Below, piece after piece: positions 29,722 to 37,949 of a DNA stretch of 64,000 bases; within the stretch, counting starts at the first letter, position 1, and every line of letters begins with the position of its first letter. Under the pieces are notes generated by a model. It did not search any database and was not told where the DNA came from. It saw only the letters and a list, made by a program, of their open reading frames with translations. Made by a program: the position numbers and the translations under genes. The DNA lies in contig JBBIIL010000004.1 of the NCBI GenBank assembly GCA_037446495.1, positions 77,548 through 141,547 of the forward strand. The letters are read 5' to 3'. Source of the stretch: CAIXZV01 sp037446495 (GTDB lineage: Bacteria > Chloroflexota > Limnocylindria > Limnocylindrales > CSP1-4).

Positions 29722-30948
29722 ATGGACGAGCCCAACCCGCCGGTCGCGCCCGGGCGCGCGCTCCTCGTCGCTGAGCTCCTGGCCATCGGCACCGAGTTGA
29801 CTGTCGGCGAGACCACCGACACCAACAGCGGCGAGCTGGCCCGCTCTCTGGTGGTCCAGGGCGTCACGGTGGCTCGCACCAGCTGTCTGCCCGACCACCT
29901 CGAGACCGTGGTGGAGTCGCTGCGGGTGGCCCTGGCTCGCGCGGACCTCGTCATCACAACCGGGGGCCTCGGTCCGACCCCGGACGACCTGACGCGCGAA
30001 GCGGTGGCCGAGGCGTGCGGCGAGACCGTGGAGGTGCAACCCGAGACTCTCGCCTGGCTCGCCGAGCTGTGGGCCCGTCGCGGGCTCGCATTCCCGCCCT
30101 CCAACATCAAGCAGGCGTGGATCATCCCCTCCGCCGGCTCGATCGCGAACCTCCACGGCACAGCGCCCGGCTGGTGGGTGGACCGGCCGGACGGGCGCGT
30201 CATCGTGCTCCTGCCGGGTCCTCCACGGGAACTCCGCCCGATGTGGCACAACCTCGTCCTCCCACGACTGCGTGCCCGGGGCGTCGGCGCCGACAGCGAC
30301 GCCCGCACGCTGCGGCTGACAGGCATCGGCGAATCACAGGTGGTGGAGCGTCTGGGGGAGCCCATCCTCCGCCGCACGAACCCGGTGGTGGCGACGTATG
30401 CGCGCCACGACGCGGTTGACCTGCGGATCTCGGCCCGGGCCGAGGGCGGCCGGACGGCGGGCGAGGTTGGCGCTGCCGCCGAGGCCGAGGTGATGTCGAT
30501 CCTGGGCGAGCACGTCTGGGCCCGCGGCGACACCACATGGGCCACGGCGATCGGCCAGGCCCTCGAGCCTCTGAACTGGTCCCTCGCAGTCGCCGAGCGC
30601 GGCAGCGAAGGGGCGCTGGTCACGCTGTTGCGGGGACTCGGCGCGCTCCGGCATGCCGAGGTCGACACCGCGGACGCCGGGCTCCGCTGGGCCTCGGCCA
30701 TCGACGGCGATCGCGAGCTGCGCGAGGCGGAGCGCGTCCGGGCGCTCGCCGGGACCGAGGTCGGGCTGGCGGTCACCGTCGAGGAGGTGGGCAAGGACAC
30801 CACGGTCGTCGTGGGCGTGGTGACGCCGCGCGGCCGGCACGCGGAGCGCAGGGTCGCGTTCATGGGCGGCCGCCAGGGTGCAGATCGCGCGGCGATCGCC
30901 GCTGCCGCGGTCCTGCTCTCGTTCGTCCGCGGGCTGGCTGGTCGCTGA
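29722..30948 (+). CDS. cinA: CinA-family protein
   Basis: 408 residues. The N-terminal COG1058/MoCF-like domain carries ELLAIGTELTVGETTDTNSG and LVITTGGLGPTPDDLTREAV. The C-terminal CinA domain (nicotinamide-nucleotide deamidase fold) spans about 250-408 and shows a clear departure from family norms: the usual TGGLA(G)-type active-site loop is replaced by ERGSEGALVTLLRGL. The N domain hydrolyses ADP-ribose-type compounds in characterised members. Monocistronic, convergent with mrp. Confidence 0.88.
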   Translation: MDEPNPPVAPGRALLVAELLAIGTELTVGETTDTNSGELARSLVVQGVTVARTSCLPDHLETVVESLRVALARADLVITTGGLGPTPDDLTREAVAEACGETVEVQPETLAWLAELWARRGLAFPPSNIKQAWIIPSAGSIANLHGTAPGWWVDRPDGRVIVLLPGPPRELRPMWHNLVLPRLRARGVGADSDARTLRLTGIGESQVVERLGEPILRRTNPVVATYARHDAVDLRISARAEGGRTAGEVGAAAEAEVMSILGEHVWARGDTTWATAIGQALEPLNWSLAVAERGSEGALVTLLRGLGALRHAEVDTADAGLRWASAIDGDRELREAERVRALAGTEVGLAVTVEEVGKDTTVVVGVVTPRGRHAERRVAFMGGRQGADRAAIAAAAVLLSFVRGLAGR

Positions 30949-30984
30949 TCCAGGTCGGGTGCGGCCAGCCGCTGGCCGGCCTCG

Positions 30985-32061
30985 CTAGGTGATCGTCAGG
31001 ACCGGCGTGGCGGAGTTGGCCGCGCGCACGCTCATCGCTGCCGCCACCAGCCCGGCCATGTGCTCGAGCGCCTGCGCCGCGGGGCCGGGCTCGCGCTGGG
31101 CCACGGCGGGCACGCCAGCGTCGCCGCCCTGGCGGACGGTCACGTCGAGCGGCACCTTGCCGAGGAAGTCGAGGCCGTGCTGCTGGGCGAAGCGCTCGCC
31201 GCCGCCGCGGCCGAAGATCTCAGTCGTCTCGCCGCAGTGCGGGCAGACGAACGCGCTCATGTTCTCGATGACGCCCACCACGGGCACGTTGAGCCGCTGC
31301 AGCATCGCGAGCGCCTTGGCCACGTCAGACAGGGCGACGTCCTGCGGCGTGGTCACCAGGACGACCCCGCTGATCGGCACGGTCTGGGCGAGCGTGAGCT
31401 GCGCGTCCGAGGTTCCGGGCGGCAGGTCGACCACGAGGTAGTCCAGCTCGCCCCACTCCACGTCGCGCAGGAACTGGCTGATGGCGCCGCCGATGAGCGG
31501 CCCGCGCCACACGATGGGCTGGCCCTCCGGGACGAAGAACTGGATCGAGATCGCCTTCACGCCGTGGCGCTCGAGCGGGATGATCTTGTTGTTCGCGCTC
31601 GCGGTGGGCTGGCCGTCGATGCCCAGCATCATCGGGATGTTGGGGCCGGTGATGTCCGCGTCCAGCAGGCCCACCGTCGCCCCCGCCTTGGCCAGGGCCA
31701 CCGCCAGGTTCACGGACACCGTGCTCTTGCCCACGCCGCCCTTGCCGGACGCCACCGCGATCACGTTCTTCACGCCCGGCACCATCTGCTCCGCGGTGCG
31801 CGGCGCGGCGCGGCGGACGGTGGCCGCCCACTCGATCGTCACGCCGGCGACGCCCAGCGGCTGGAGCGCCATGCGCACCTCGCCCTCGATCTGGTCCTTG
31901 AGCGGGCAGGCGGGCGTCGTCAGCTCAATGGTGAACGCGACGTCGGTGCCGCTGACCGCGAGGTCTCGGATCATGTTGCGGGTCACGAGATCACCGCCCA
32001 GCTCGGGCTCCTGGACGGTGCGGAGGGCGTCGAGGACGGCGGCCTCGGAAAGCGCGGGCAT
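30985..32061 (-). CDS. Mrp/ApbC-type Fe-S cluster carrier ATPase
   Basis: 358 residues. An N-terminal MIP18/DUF59 domain (1-80) is followed by the deviant Walker A SGKGGVGKST at 105-114, GLLDADITGPNIPMMLG, VDLPPGTSDAQLTL and the cluster-bridging CPHC pair. Such proteins bind and transfer 4Fe-4S clusters as dimers. GAGGAAG precedes the ATG. Confidence 0.93.
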   Translation of the reverse strand: MPALSEAAVLDALRTVQEPELGGDLVTRNMIRDLAVSGTDVAFTIELTTPACPLKDQIEGEVRMALQPLGVAGVTIEWAATVRRAAPRTAEQMVPGVKNVIAVASGKGGVGKSTVSVNLAVALAKAGATVGLLDADITGPNIPMMLGIDGQPTASANNKIIPLERHGVKAISIQFFVPEGQPIVWRGPLIGGAISQFLRDVEWGELDYLVVDLPPGTSDAQLTLAQTVPISGVVLVTTPQDVALSDVAKALAMLQRLNVPVVGVIENMSAFVCPHCGETTEIFGRGGGERFAQQHGLDFLGKVPLDVTVRQGGDAGVPAVAQREPGPAAQALEHMAGLVAAAMSVRAANSATPVLTIT

Positions 32062-32373
32062 GGGCTTCCTCGCTGAGCGGGACGGGGGCGCCGGCGGGGA
32101 GGACGCCGGAACGCCGGACGACGATCCTACCGCCGGTCAGCCAAGGACGCCTCGAGGGGCACGCTCTCACGTCCGCCCCAGATCCGATCCCGATGCACCG
32201 ACGTATCGAGGTTCAGCATCCGGGTGCCACACGGACCTCGCGGAGCATCTGTCGCAGCTCAGAGGGCCTGACAAGTTCGACGAATCGCAACGTTTTCGAC
32301 GCCGAGATGGCACGAACTTCGTGGTGACATCTGTCCCGCAGAGCGCATCTCGCACGTGCCAGACACAGGCCAT
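32062..32373. other. Intergenic region, no gene seen
   Basis: About 310 bp between the divergent mrp gene and the transporter promoter. It is less GC-rich than its surroundings (ACGAATCGCAACGTTTTCG) and contains no convincing reading frame; it may hold regulatory sites for the transporter operon. Confidence 0.4.
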
Positions 32374-32403
32374 TTGACATGGGGCTCCGCAGGACCCTAT
32401 TGT
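32374..32403 (+). promoter_or_regulatory. Promoter of the polyamine-type transporter operon
   Basis: Perfect -35 TTGACA (32374-32379), 18-nt spacer, -10 TATTGT (32398-32403). It is followed by a leader of about 110 nt with AGGAGA (32508-32513) before the ATPase GTG. Confidence 0.65.
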
Positions 32404-32522
32404 TCGGCCGCGTTCCCCTACTGTAGTTCGGCAGCCTTTGCGGACAGTTGCGGCGGTTCCGCGAGATCGGGCCTCAGGTTCGTCTTCCCATTCACGGCAG
32501 GCAGATCAGGAGAACTCCGAGC

Positions 32523-33665
32523 GTGGCAGACATCGAGGTCCGTCTCGTCGACGTGACCAAGCGGTTTGGCGATTTCCTCGCCGTCGACGCGATCAGCCTC
32601 GAGGTTCGAGACGGGGAGTTCTTCTCCCTGCTCGGGCCGTCCGGCTGCGGCAAGACGACCACCCTTCGGATGATTGGCGGCTTCGAGGAGCCCACGTCGG
32701 GCCTCATCGAGCTGAGCGGCCATGACGTGACCTGGCTCCCGCCCTACAAGCGCAACGTCAACACCGTGTTCCAGAACTACGCGCTGTTCCCCCACCTGTC
32801 GATTGCCGAGAACATCGCGTTCGGCCTTAAGCGCCGGAACGTGAAGGGGGACGAGGTCAAGAAGCGCGTCGCGGACGCGCTCGAGCTGGTCCAGCTGACG
32901 GGCTACGAGCTCCGCAAGCCCGGCCAGATCTCCGGCGGCCAGGCGCAGCGCGTCGCGCTCGCCCGGGCGCTGATCAACCGTCCGGCCGTGCTGCTCCTCG
33001 ACGAGCCGCTGGGCGCCCTCGACCTCAAGCTGCGCAAGCAGATGCAGGTGGAGCTCAAGCGCATCCAGCAGGAGGTCGGGATCACGTTCATCTACGTGAC
33101 CCACGATCAGGAGGAGGCGATGACGATGTCCGATCGCATCGCGGTGATGAACAAGGGCCACTACGAGCAGCTGGGCGAGCCGGAGACGCTCTACGAGCGG
33201 CCCAAGACCCGGTTCGTCGCCGGGTTCCTCGGCGTCAGCAACCTGATCCCGGTCAAGGCCGATGGCGCGGCCGACAACTATGCGGTGCTGCGGCTTCCCG
33301 ACGGCAACGCCGCCCGGGCCCCGCGGGCGCTCCTCGACGGGCAGAGCGGCCCGGTGGCGCTGGGCGTCCGCCCCGAGAAGATCCGCCTCAAGGAGCGGAC
33401 CGAGGACGTCGGCGGCCAGTTCAACCGCCTCCAGGGCGTCGTGCGCGTCGCTTCCTACATCGGCGTCTCCACGCAGTACATCGTCGAGCTGGGCGACGGG
33501 CGCCGAGTCACCGTCTTCGAGCAGAACGCGGAGCGGGCCACCAAGGCCGAGCTGTGGTCCGCCGGCGAGGAGGTCACGATGACCTGGCTGCCGGAGCACA
33601 GCTTCGTTGTCCCGGACGACACCGGCGGCGCCATCGAGCAGACGGGGATCGCCGCAATCGAGTAG
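32523..33665 (+). CDS. Spermidine/putrescine-type ABC transporter ATPase (PotA-like)
   Basis: 380 residues from GTG at 32523, set by AGGAGA 9 nt upstream; the frame is open further left without coding character. Walker A is GPSGCGKT at 38-45, the signature is SGGQAQRVALARAL from 137 and Walker B is AVLLLDEPLGALD. The C-terminal TOBE-type regulatory domain (VALGVRPEKIRLKE) is typical of PotA and of related CUT1 ATPases. It is the first gene of a potA-D-B-C set. Substrate is inferred from gene set only; polyamine, or another amine. Confidence 0.92.
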   Translation: MADIEVRLVDVTKRFGDFLAVDAISLEVRDGEFFSLLGPSGCGKTTTLRMIGGFEEPTSGLIELSGHDVTWLPPYKRNVNTVFQNYALFPHLSIAENIAFGLKRRNVKGDEVKKRVADALELVQLTGYELRKPGQISGGQAQRVALARALINRPAVLLLDEPLGALDLKLRKQMQVELKRIQQEVGITFIYVTHDQEEAMTMSDRIAVMNKGHYEQLGEPETLYERPKTRFVAGFLGVSNLIPVKADGAADNYAVLRLPDGNAARAPRALLDGQSGPVALGVRPEKIRLKERTEDVGGQFNRLQGVVRVASYIGVSTQYIVELGDGRRVTVFEQNAERATKAELWSAGEEVTMTWLPEHSFVVPDDTGGAIEQTGIAAIE

Positions 33666-33737
33666 CCACAAGCCCAAGCAGGCATCCAGTCCCCCCACCG
33701 CCCCTCTTGCAGGGATCGAGCACATCCGAGGAGTCGA

Positions 33738-35009
33738 ATGACAACGAACGGCCAGTTGGCCAGCGCCCCCATCTCGCGACGCCGCCTGCTCCAGGGCACC
33801 GCCCTGATGGGCGTCGCAGCCTTCCTCGCCGCATGCGGCACCAAGGGCACGGCCGCCACCGCCAGCCCCGCTGCCAGTGCTGCTGTGCCCAGCGCCGCCA
33901 GCGCTGCCGGCGCGTCCGCGGCCGCCAGCGTGGCGCCGACCGCGACGCCAGTCCCGACGCCCGCCCCGACCGACGCGGCCGGTGCGATCAACTGGGCGAA
34001 CTGGACGTACTACATGGACGTCGACCCGAAGGACCAGAAGAAGCACCCGACGCTTGACGCGTTCACGAAGTCCACGGGCCTCCAGGTGAAGTACCAGGAG
34101 GTGGTTGACGACAACGAGACCTTCTTCGGCACGATCCAGCCGCAGCTCCAGGCCGGCCAGGACACTGGCTGGGACATCGTCACGCTCACCGACTGGATGG
34201 TGGCGCGCCTGATCCGGCTGGGCTGGGTCCAGAGCTTCAACCTGACCAACATGCCCAACTTCGTGGCCAATCTCAAGGACACCTACAAGAACGTGGGCTG
34301 GGACCCGGACGGCACCCACCACGCGCCGTGGCAGTCGGGCATGACCGGCATCGGCTTCGACCCCGCCAAGACGGGCAACCTCACCAGTCTCGCCGCGTAC
34401 TTCACGCCGGATCCGCGCTGGAAGGGCAAGACCGAACTGCTCTCGGAGATGCGCGACACGATCGGGCTCACGATGCTGTACCTCGGCCTGTCGACGGAGC
34501 AGCCCACGCGCGACGCCTGCGACAAGTCGGTCGTTGCCCTCCAGAAGGCGAAGTCGGACGGCATCATCCGCGGCCTCAAGGGCAACTCCTACGCTGAGGA
34601 CCTCAAGGCCGGGGACGCCGTGCTGGTCATGGCGTGGTCCGGTGACATGGTCCAGGTGCTGGTGGACAAGCCGGGCATCAAGTTCAACATCGCGGACGAG
34701 GGCGGGATGCTCTGGACCGACAACTCCGTGATCCCCAACGGCGCCCAGCACAAGAACGGCGCCGAGAAGCTCATCGACTGGTACTACATCCCCGAGAACG
34801 CCGCCCTCGTCGAGGACTTCGTGAACTACATCTGCCCCGTGAAGGGCGCGGACGTGGCGCTCAAGAAGATCGACCCGACGGTGGCCAGCAACCCGCTGAT
34901 CTTCCCGCCGGACTCGACCACCGCCAGGCTCCACATCTTCGGCGCACTGACCGAGGCAGACGAGACGTACTTCAACCAGCAGTTCGCCAAGGTCCTGGGC
35001 GTCGCCTGA
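33738..35009 (+). CDS. ABC transporter substrate-binding lipoprotein (PotD-like)
   Basis: 423 residues. The N terminus has twin arginines (SRRRLLQG, R14-R16), a hydrophobic core and a lipobox ending at C33 (FLAACG), so export may be by Tat before lipidation. A Pro/Ala/Thr linker follows, then a periplasmic-binding-protein fold with PotD-like elements (INWANWTYYMD, VVDDNETFFGTIQPQL). Acidic and aromatic residues suit a cationic amine ligand, but no binding residue can be assigned by eye. Confidence 0.9.
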   Translation: MTTNGQLASAPISRRRLLQGTALMGVAAFLAACGTKGTAATASPAASAAVPSAASAAGASAAASVAPTATPVPTPAPTDAAGAINWANWTYYMDVDPKDQKKHPTLDAFTKSTGLQVKYQEVVDDNETFFGTIQPQLQAGQDTGWDIVTLTDWMVARLIRLGWVQSFNLTNMPNFVANLKDTYKNVGWDPDGTHHAPWQSGMTGIGFDPAKTGNLTSLAAYFTPDPRWKGKTELLSEMRDTIGLTMLYLGLSTEQPTRDACDKSVVALQKAKSDGIIRGLKGNSYAEDLKAGDAVLVMAWSGDMVQVLVDKPGIKFNIADEGGMLWTDNSVIPNGAQHKNGAEKLIDWYYIPENAALVEDFVNYICPVKGADVALKKIDPTVASNPLIFPPDSTTARLHIFGALTEADETYFNQQFAKVLGVA

Positions 35010-35059
35010 CGCCCTAGGGACCCGATCCCCCACCACGCCTTCGAGGGACCCACCGGACC

Positions 35060-36079
35060 ATGGGTACGTTCCTGAAGCGCCACCGCTGGGTGACGCCGCT
35101 GGCGCTGCTGGCGCCCGGCATCCTGTGGCTGCTGGCCTTCTACGCGATCCCCGCCTTCCTGATGTTCGTGGCGAGCTTCTGGAGCGGGACCCTCGAGACG
35201 GGGTTCACGTTCTCGTTGGCCAACTGGACCAACTACCCGGACGCGATCAGTCAGTTCATGCCCTTCTACATCCGCTCGATCGTGTACGCGGCGGCTGCCA
35301 CGATGACCACGTTCCTGATCGCCTACCCCCTCGCGTACACGATCGCGTTCAAGGGCGGCCGCTACAAGAACCTGATGCTGTTCCTGGTGGTGGCGCCGTT
35401 CTTCACCAGCTTCCTGCTGCGCACGATCAGCTGGAAGATCATCCTCGGCGACGTCGGGCCGGTCCTCGGCCCACTCAAGGGCATCGGCGTGATCCCCCAG
35501 GACTTCCACATCCTCGCCACGCCGATGGCGGTCATCGCGGGCATCACCTACAACTTCCTGCCGTTCATGACCCTGCCGATCTACGTCGCGCTGGAGAAGG
35601 TTGACATCCGGCTGGTCGAGGCGGCGAAGGACCTCTACGCCGGACCTTGGCGGCCCGGCGGCCTGGTCACGGGCGGCATCTTCGGCGGCGTGCTGCTGAG
35701 CGTGCTGGGCCTGGTGTTCAACGCGGACTGGCCGATCCTCGGCGCGTTCGGGGCCGTCTTCGGCGCCGTCGTGGGCTGGTTCCTGGTGTCCGAGTCGTTC
35801 ATCCGGGTCACGTTCCCGCTGTCCCTCTCGGGCGTGTTCGCGGGCGGCCTGCTGACGTTCATCCCTGCCATCGGCGACTACATCAACGCCGAGCTGCTGG
35901 GCAATCCGGACACGAACATGATCGGCAACGTGATCCAGAACAAGTTCCTCACCCAGAACGACTATCCGATCGCATCCGCCCTCTCGTTCGCCATGATGGC
36001 CGGCGTCCTGGTCGTGGTGGCGATCTACGCTCGGATCCTGGGCACCGAGGAGCTGTCGGCAGCGGCGGCGAGGGCCTGA
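35060..36079 (+). CDS. ABC transporter permease, PotB-like, with split EAA loop
   Basis: 339 residues, about 50 longer than usual PotB proteins. Helices and the start (LALLAPGILWLLAFYAIPAF) are typical. The coupling loop begins normally (EAAKDLYAG, 187-195) but its second half (SFIRVTFPLSLSGV) comes only after about 48 further residues (196-243) that read as two hydrophobic stretches (GGIFGGVLLSVLGLVF and ILGAFGAVFGAVVGWFLV). The partner permease downstream has an uninterrupted loop. The reading frame stays open and coding-like through the insert. Confidence 0.9.
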   Translation: MGTFLKRHRWVTPLALLAPGILWLLAFYAIPAFLMFVASFWSGTLETGFTFSLANWTNYPDAISQFMPFYIRSIVYAAAATMTTFLIAYPLAYTIAFKGGRYKNLMLFLVVAPFFTSFLLRTISWKIILGDVGPVLGPLKGIGVIPQDFHILATPMAVIAGITYNFLPFMTLPIYVALEKVDIRLVEAAKDLYAGPWRPGGLVTGGIFGGVLLSVLGLVFNADWPILGAFGAVFGAVVGWFLVSESFIRVTFPLSLSGVFAGGLLTFIPAIGDYINAELLGNPDTNMIGNVIQNKFLTQNDYPIASALSFAMMAGVLVVVAIYARILGTEELSAAAARA

Positions 36080-36082
36080 TCG

Positions 36083-36934
36083 ATGACGACCGCCAATCCC
36101 GCCCAGCTCGCGGCAGCCCGGCCCGCCCGGCAGGTCATCGCCCGGTTCTTCGACCGATGGTCCCTGATCGTCTACACGGCCCTGGCCGTCATCTACCTGC
36201 TGATGCCGGTGGCGGTCATCGTCCTGTTCAGCTTCAACGACCCGGTCGGAAGGTCCAACTTCGTGTGGCAGGGCTTCACGCTCAAGTACTGGATGGATCC
36301 GTTCGGTCCGCTGGGCCTCTCGGACGCCGTCATCGTGAGCATCACGATCGCGATCCTGTCCACGGCGATCGCCACGGCCCTGGGCACGCTCATCGCCATC
36401 GCCCTGGAGCGCTACCGCTTCCAGGGCAAGGGCCTGATGAACTCGCTGATCTTCCTGCCCATGGCCACGCCCGAGATCATCATGGGCGCCTCGCTCCTCA
36501 CCCTGTTCGTGTCCTACGGCTCGCCGCCACTGTTCCCGCTCAACTTCTTGACCATCCTCATCGCCCACGTGATGTTCAACATCAGCTACGTGGTGGTCAC
36601 CGTCCGGGCGCGGCTCGCGGGCTTCCCTCGACACCTCGAGGAGGCCGCCAGCGACCTGTACGCCAACGAGTGGCAGACCTTCTGGCGCGTCACCTTCCCA
36701 TTGATCCTGCCCGGGATCGTGGCCGCCGCCCTGCTCGCGTTCAGCCTCTCGATCGACGACTTCGTGATCACCAACTTCACGGCCGGCAAGACGCAGACCT
36801 TCCCGATGTTCATCTACGCCAAGAGCCGCATCGGCATCCCGGTGCAGGTGAACGTGATCGGAACCTGCATCTTCCTGATCGCGGTGGGCTCGGTCGCCCT
36901 GACGACGCTCGTGGGGCGGCGGAAGCAGCGCTGA
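36083..36934 (+). CDS. ABC transporter permease, PotC-like
   Basis: 283 residues with six membrane helices and a canonical EAA loop (EEAASDLYANEWQTFWRVTF, then PLILPG). It forms the translocation pore with the PotB-like subunit encoded 3 nt upstream. Its stop overlaps the regulator's ATG by 1 nt. Confidence 0.92.
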   Translation: MTTANPAQLAAARPARQVIARFFDRWSLIVYTALAVIYLLMPVAVIVLFSFNDPVGRSNFVWQGFTLKYWMDPFGPLGLSDAVIVSITIAILSTAIATALGTLIAIALERYRFQGKGLMNSLIFLPMATPEIIMGASLLTLFVSYGSPPLFPLNFLTILIAHVMFNISYVVVTVRARLAGFPRHLEEAASDLYANEWQTFWRVTFPLILPGIVAAALLAFSLSIDDFVITNFTAGKTQTFPMFIYAKSRIGIPVQVNVIGTCIFLIAVGSVALTTLVGRRKQR

Positions 36935-37878
36935 TGGACCCCCTCGCCGTGGGAGCGCGCCCCACCCCGGCGACACCGCTCGGCGCGGTCGGCATCGAGG
37001 AGGCGGCGCGGCTCGTCGGCGCGTCGCCGTCCGCCCTTCGCGAGTGGGAGCGCCAGGGACTCGTCCGCCCCATGCGCACGAAGGGTGGCGCCCGCCGCTA
37101 CCTGGCCGACGACGTGGACCGCCTCCAGCGGATCCGCACGTGGCGGACCGTGGACGGGCTCAACGCCGCCGCGATCCGGCGGCTGCTCGAGGGCGCAGCC
37201 CAGGGCGACGCGCCGGCGGGCGGGCGGCATCGGTCGATGGCCGGCGCCAATGCGACGCCCGATCGGGACAGGTCGCCTGATGCCGGGCCCGGCGTCCCGG
37301 CTCCTGACGCGGCGTCCGAGTCGGCCGGCGCACGGGCGTTGCCAGCCGGCTCCCAGTTGCGCGACCTCCGCCGGGTGCGTGGCTACACGCTGCGTGAGGC
37401 GGCGGCGAGGAGCGGCCTCTCCAGTTCGTTCATCTCGTCGCTTGAGCGCGGTGTCACGGGGGCCTCGCTCGCGGCCCTCCGCCGGCTCGTGGAGGCATAC
37501 GGCAGGACGGTGGGCGAGCTGCTCGCGGCCGATGCGCCGACGAGCGGGCGCCTGGTCCACCCCCCTGAGCGCCGGGTTCTGGACGCTGGGAACGGCATCC
37601 GGATCGAGGACCTGTTCGCGGTCCCGACCGCGCTCGAGTCCCAGCTGTTCGTGCTGGCGCCAGGCGCGTCCTCCGACGGCTACTACCGCCATGTCGGCGA
37701 GGAGTTCATGTACATCCTGGCCGGGTCGCTGGGCGTCTGGCTCGACGATCCGCACGAGTTCTACCGCCTCGAGCCGGGCGACGCGCTCACCTTCCCCTCG
37801 ACCGTGGACCATCGCATCGCGGCCCTCGGCGCGGTCGAGACCCGTGTGCTGTGGATCAACACGCCGCCTACATTCTGA
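36934..37878 (+). CDS. Triple-domain regulator: MerR-type HTH, XRE HTH, cupin
   Basis: 314 residues. Residues 19-88 are a MerR-like winged helix (IEEAARLVGASPSALREWER, GGARRYLADD). A disordered Pro/Ala linker (90-138) leads to an XRE/Cro domain at 139-195 (LRRVRGYTLREAAARSGLSS, then FISSLERG). A C-terminal cupin occupies 235-309 (YYRHVGEEFMYILAGSLGVW; LEPGDALTFPSTVDHRI). XRE-cupin regulators commonly control amine and amino-acid catabolism with the cupin as sensor; the extra MerR domain is unusual. The 1-nt overlap with the permease and the aminotransferase 71 nt downstream suggest it regulates this operon. Confidence 0.88.
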   Translation: MDPLAVGARPTPATPLGAVGIEEAARLVGASPSALREWERQGLVRPMRTKGGARRYLADDVDRLQRIRTWRTVDGLNAAAIRRLLEGAAQGDAPAGGRHRSMAGANATPDRDRSPDAGPGVPAPDAASESAGARALPAGSQLRDLRRVRGYTLREAAARSGLSSSFISSLERGVTGASLAALRRLVEAYGRTVGELLAADAPTSGRLVHPPERRVLDAGNGIRIEDLFAVPTALESQLFVLAPGASSDGYYRHVGEEFMYILAGSLGVWLDDPHEFYRLEPGDALTFPSTVDHRIAALGAVETRVLWINTPPTF

Positions 37879-37949
37879 CCAGGTGGGGCCCGACCCCAGC
37901 CCGCGACACCACCCACGCCAGCCGCCCCAGGCCCCAGGAGGACCGCCCG

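Noticed and set aside
32418..35036. An 872-codon open frame on the minus strand opposite the transporter ATPase and receptor genes
   Set aside because: It is an antisense shadow. The plus-strand genes have promoter, Shine-Dalgarno sites and family motifs.
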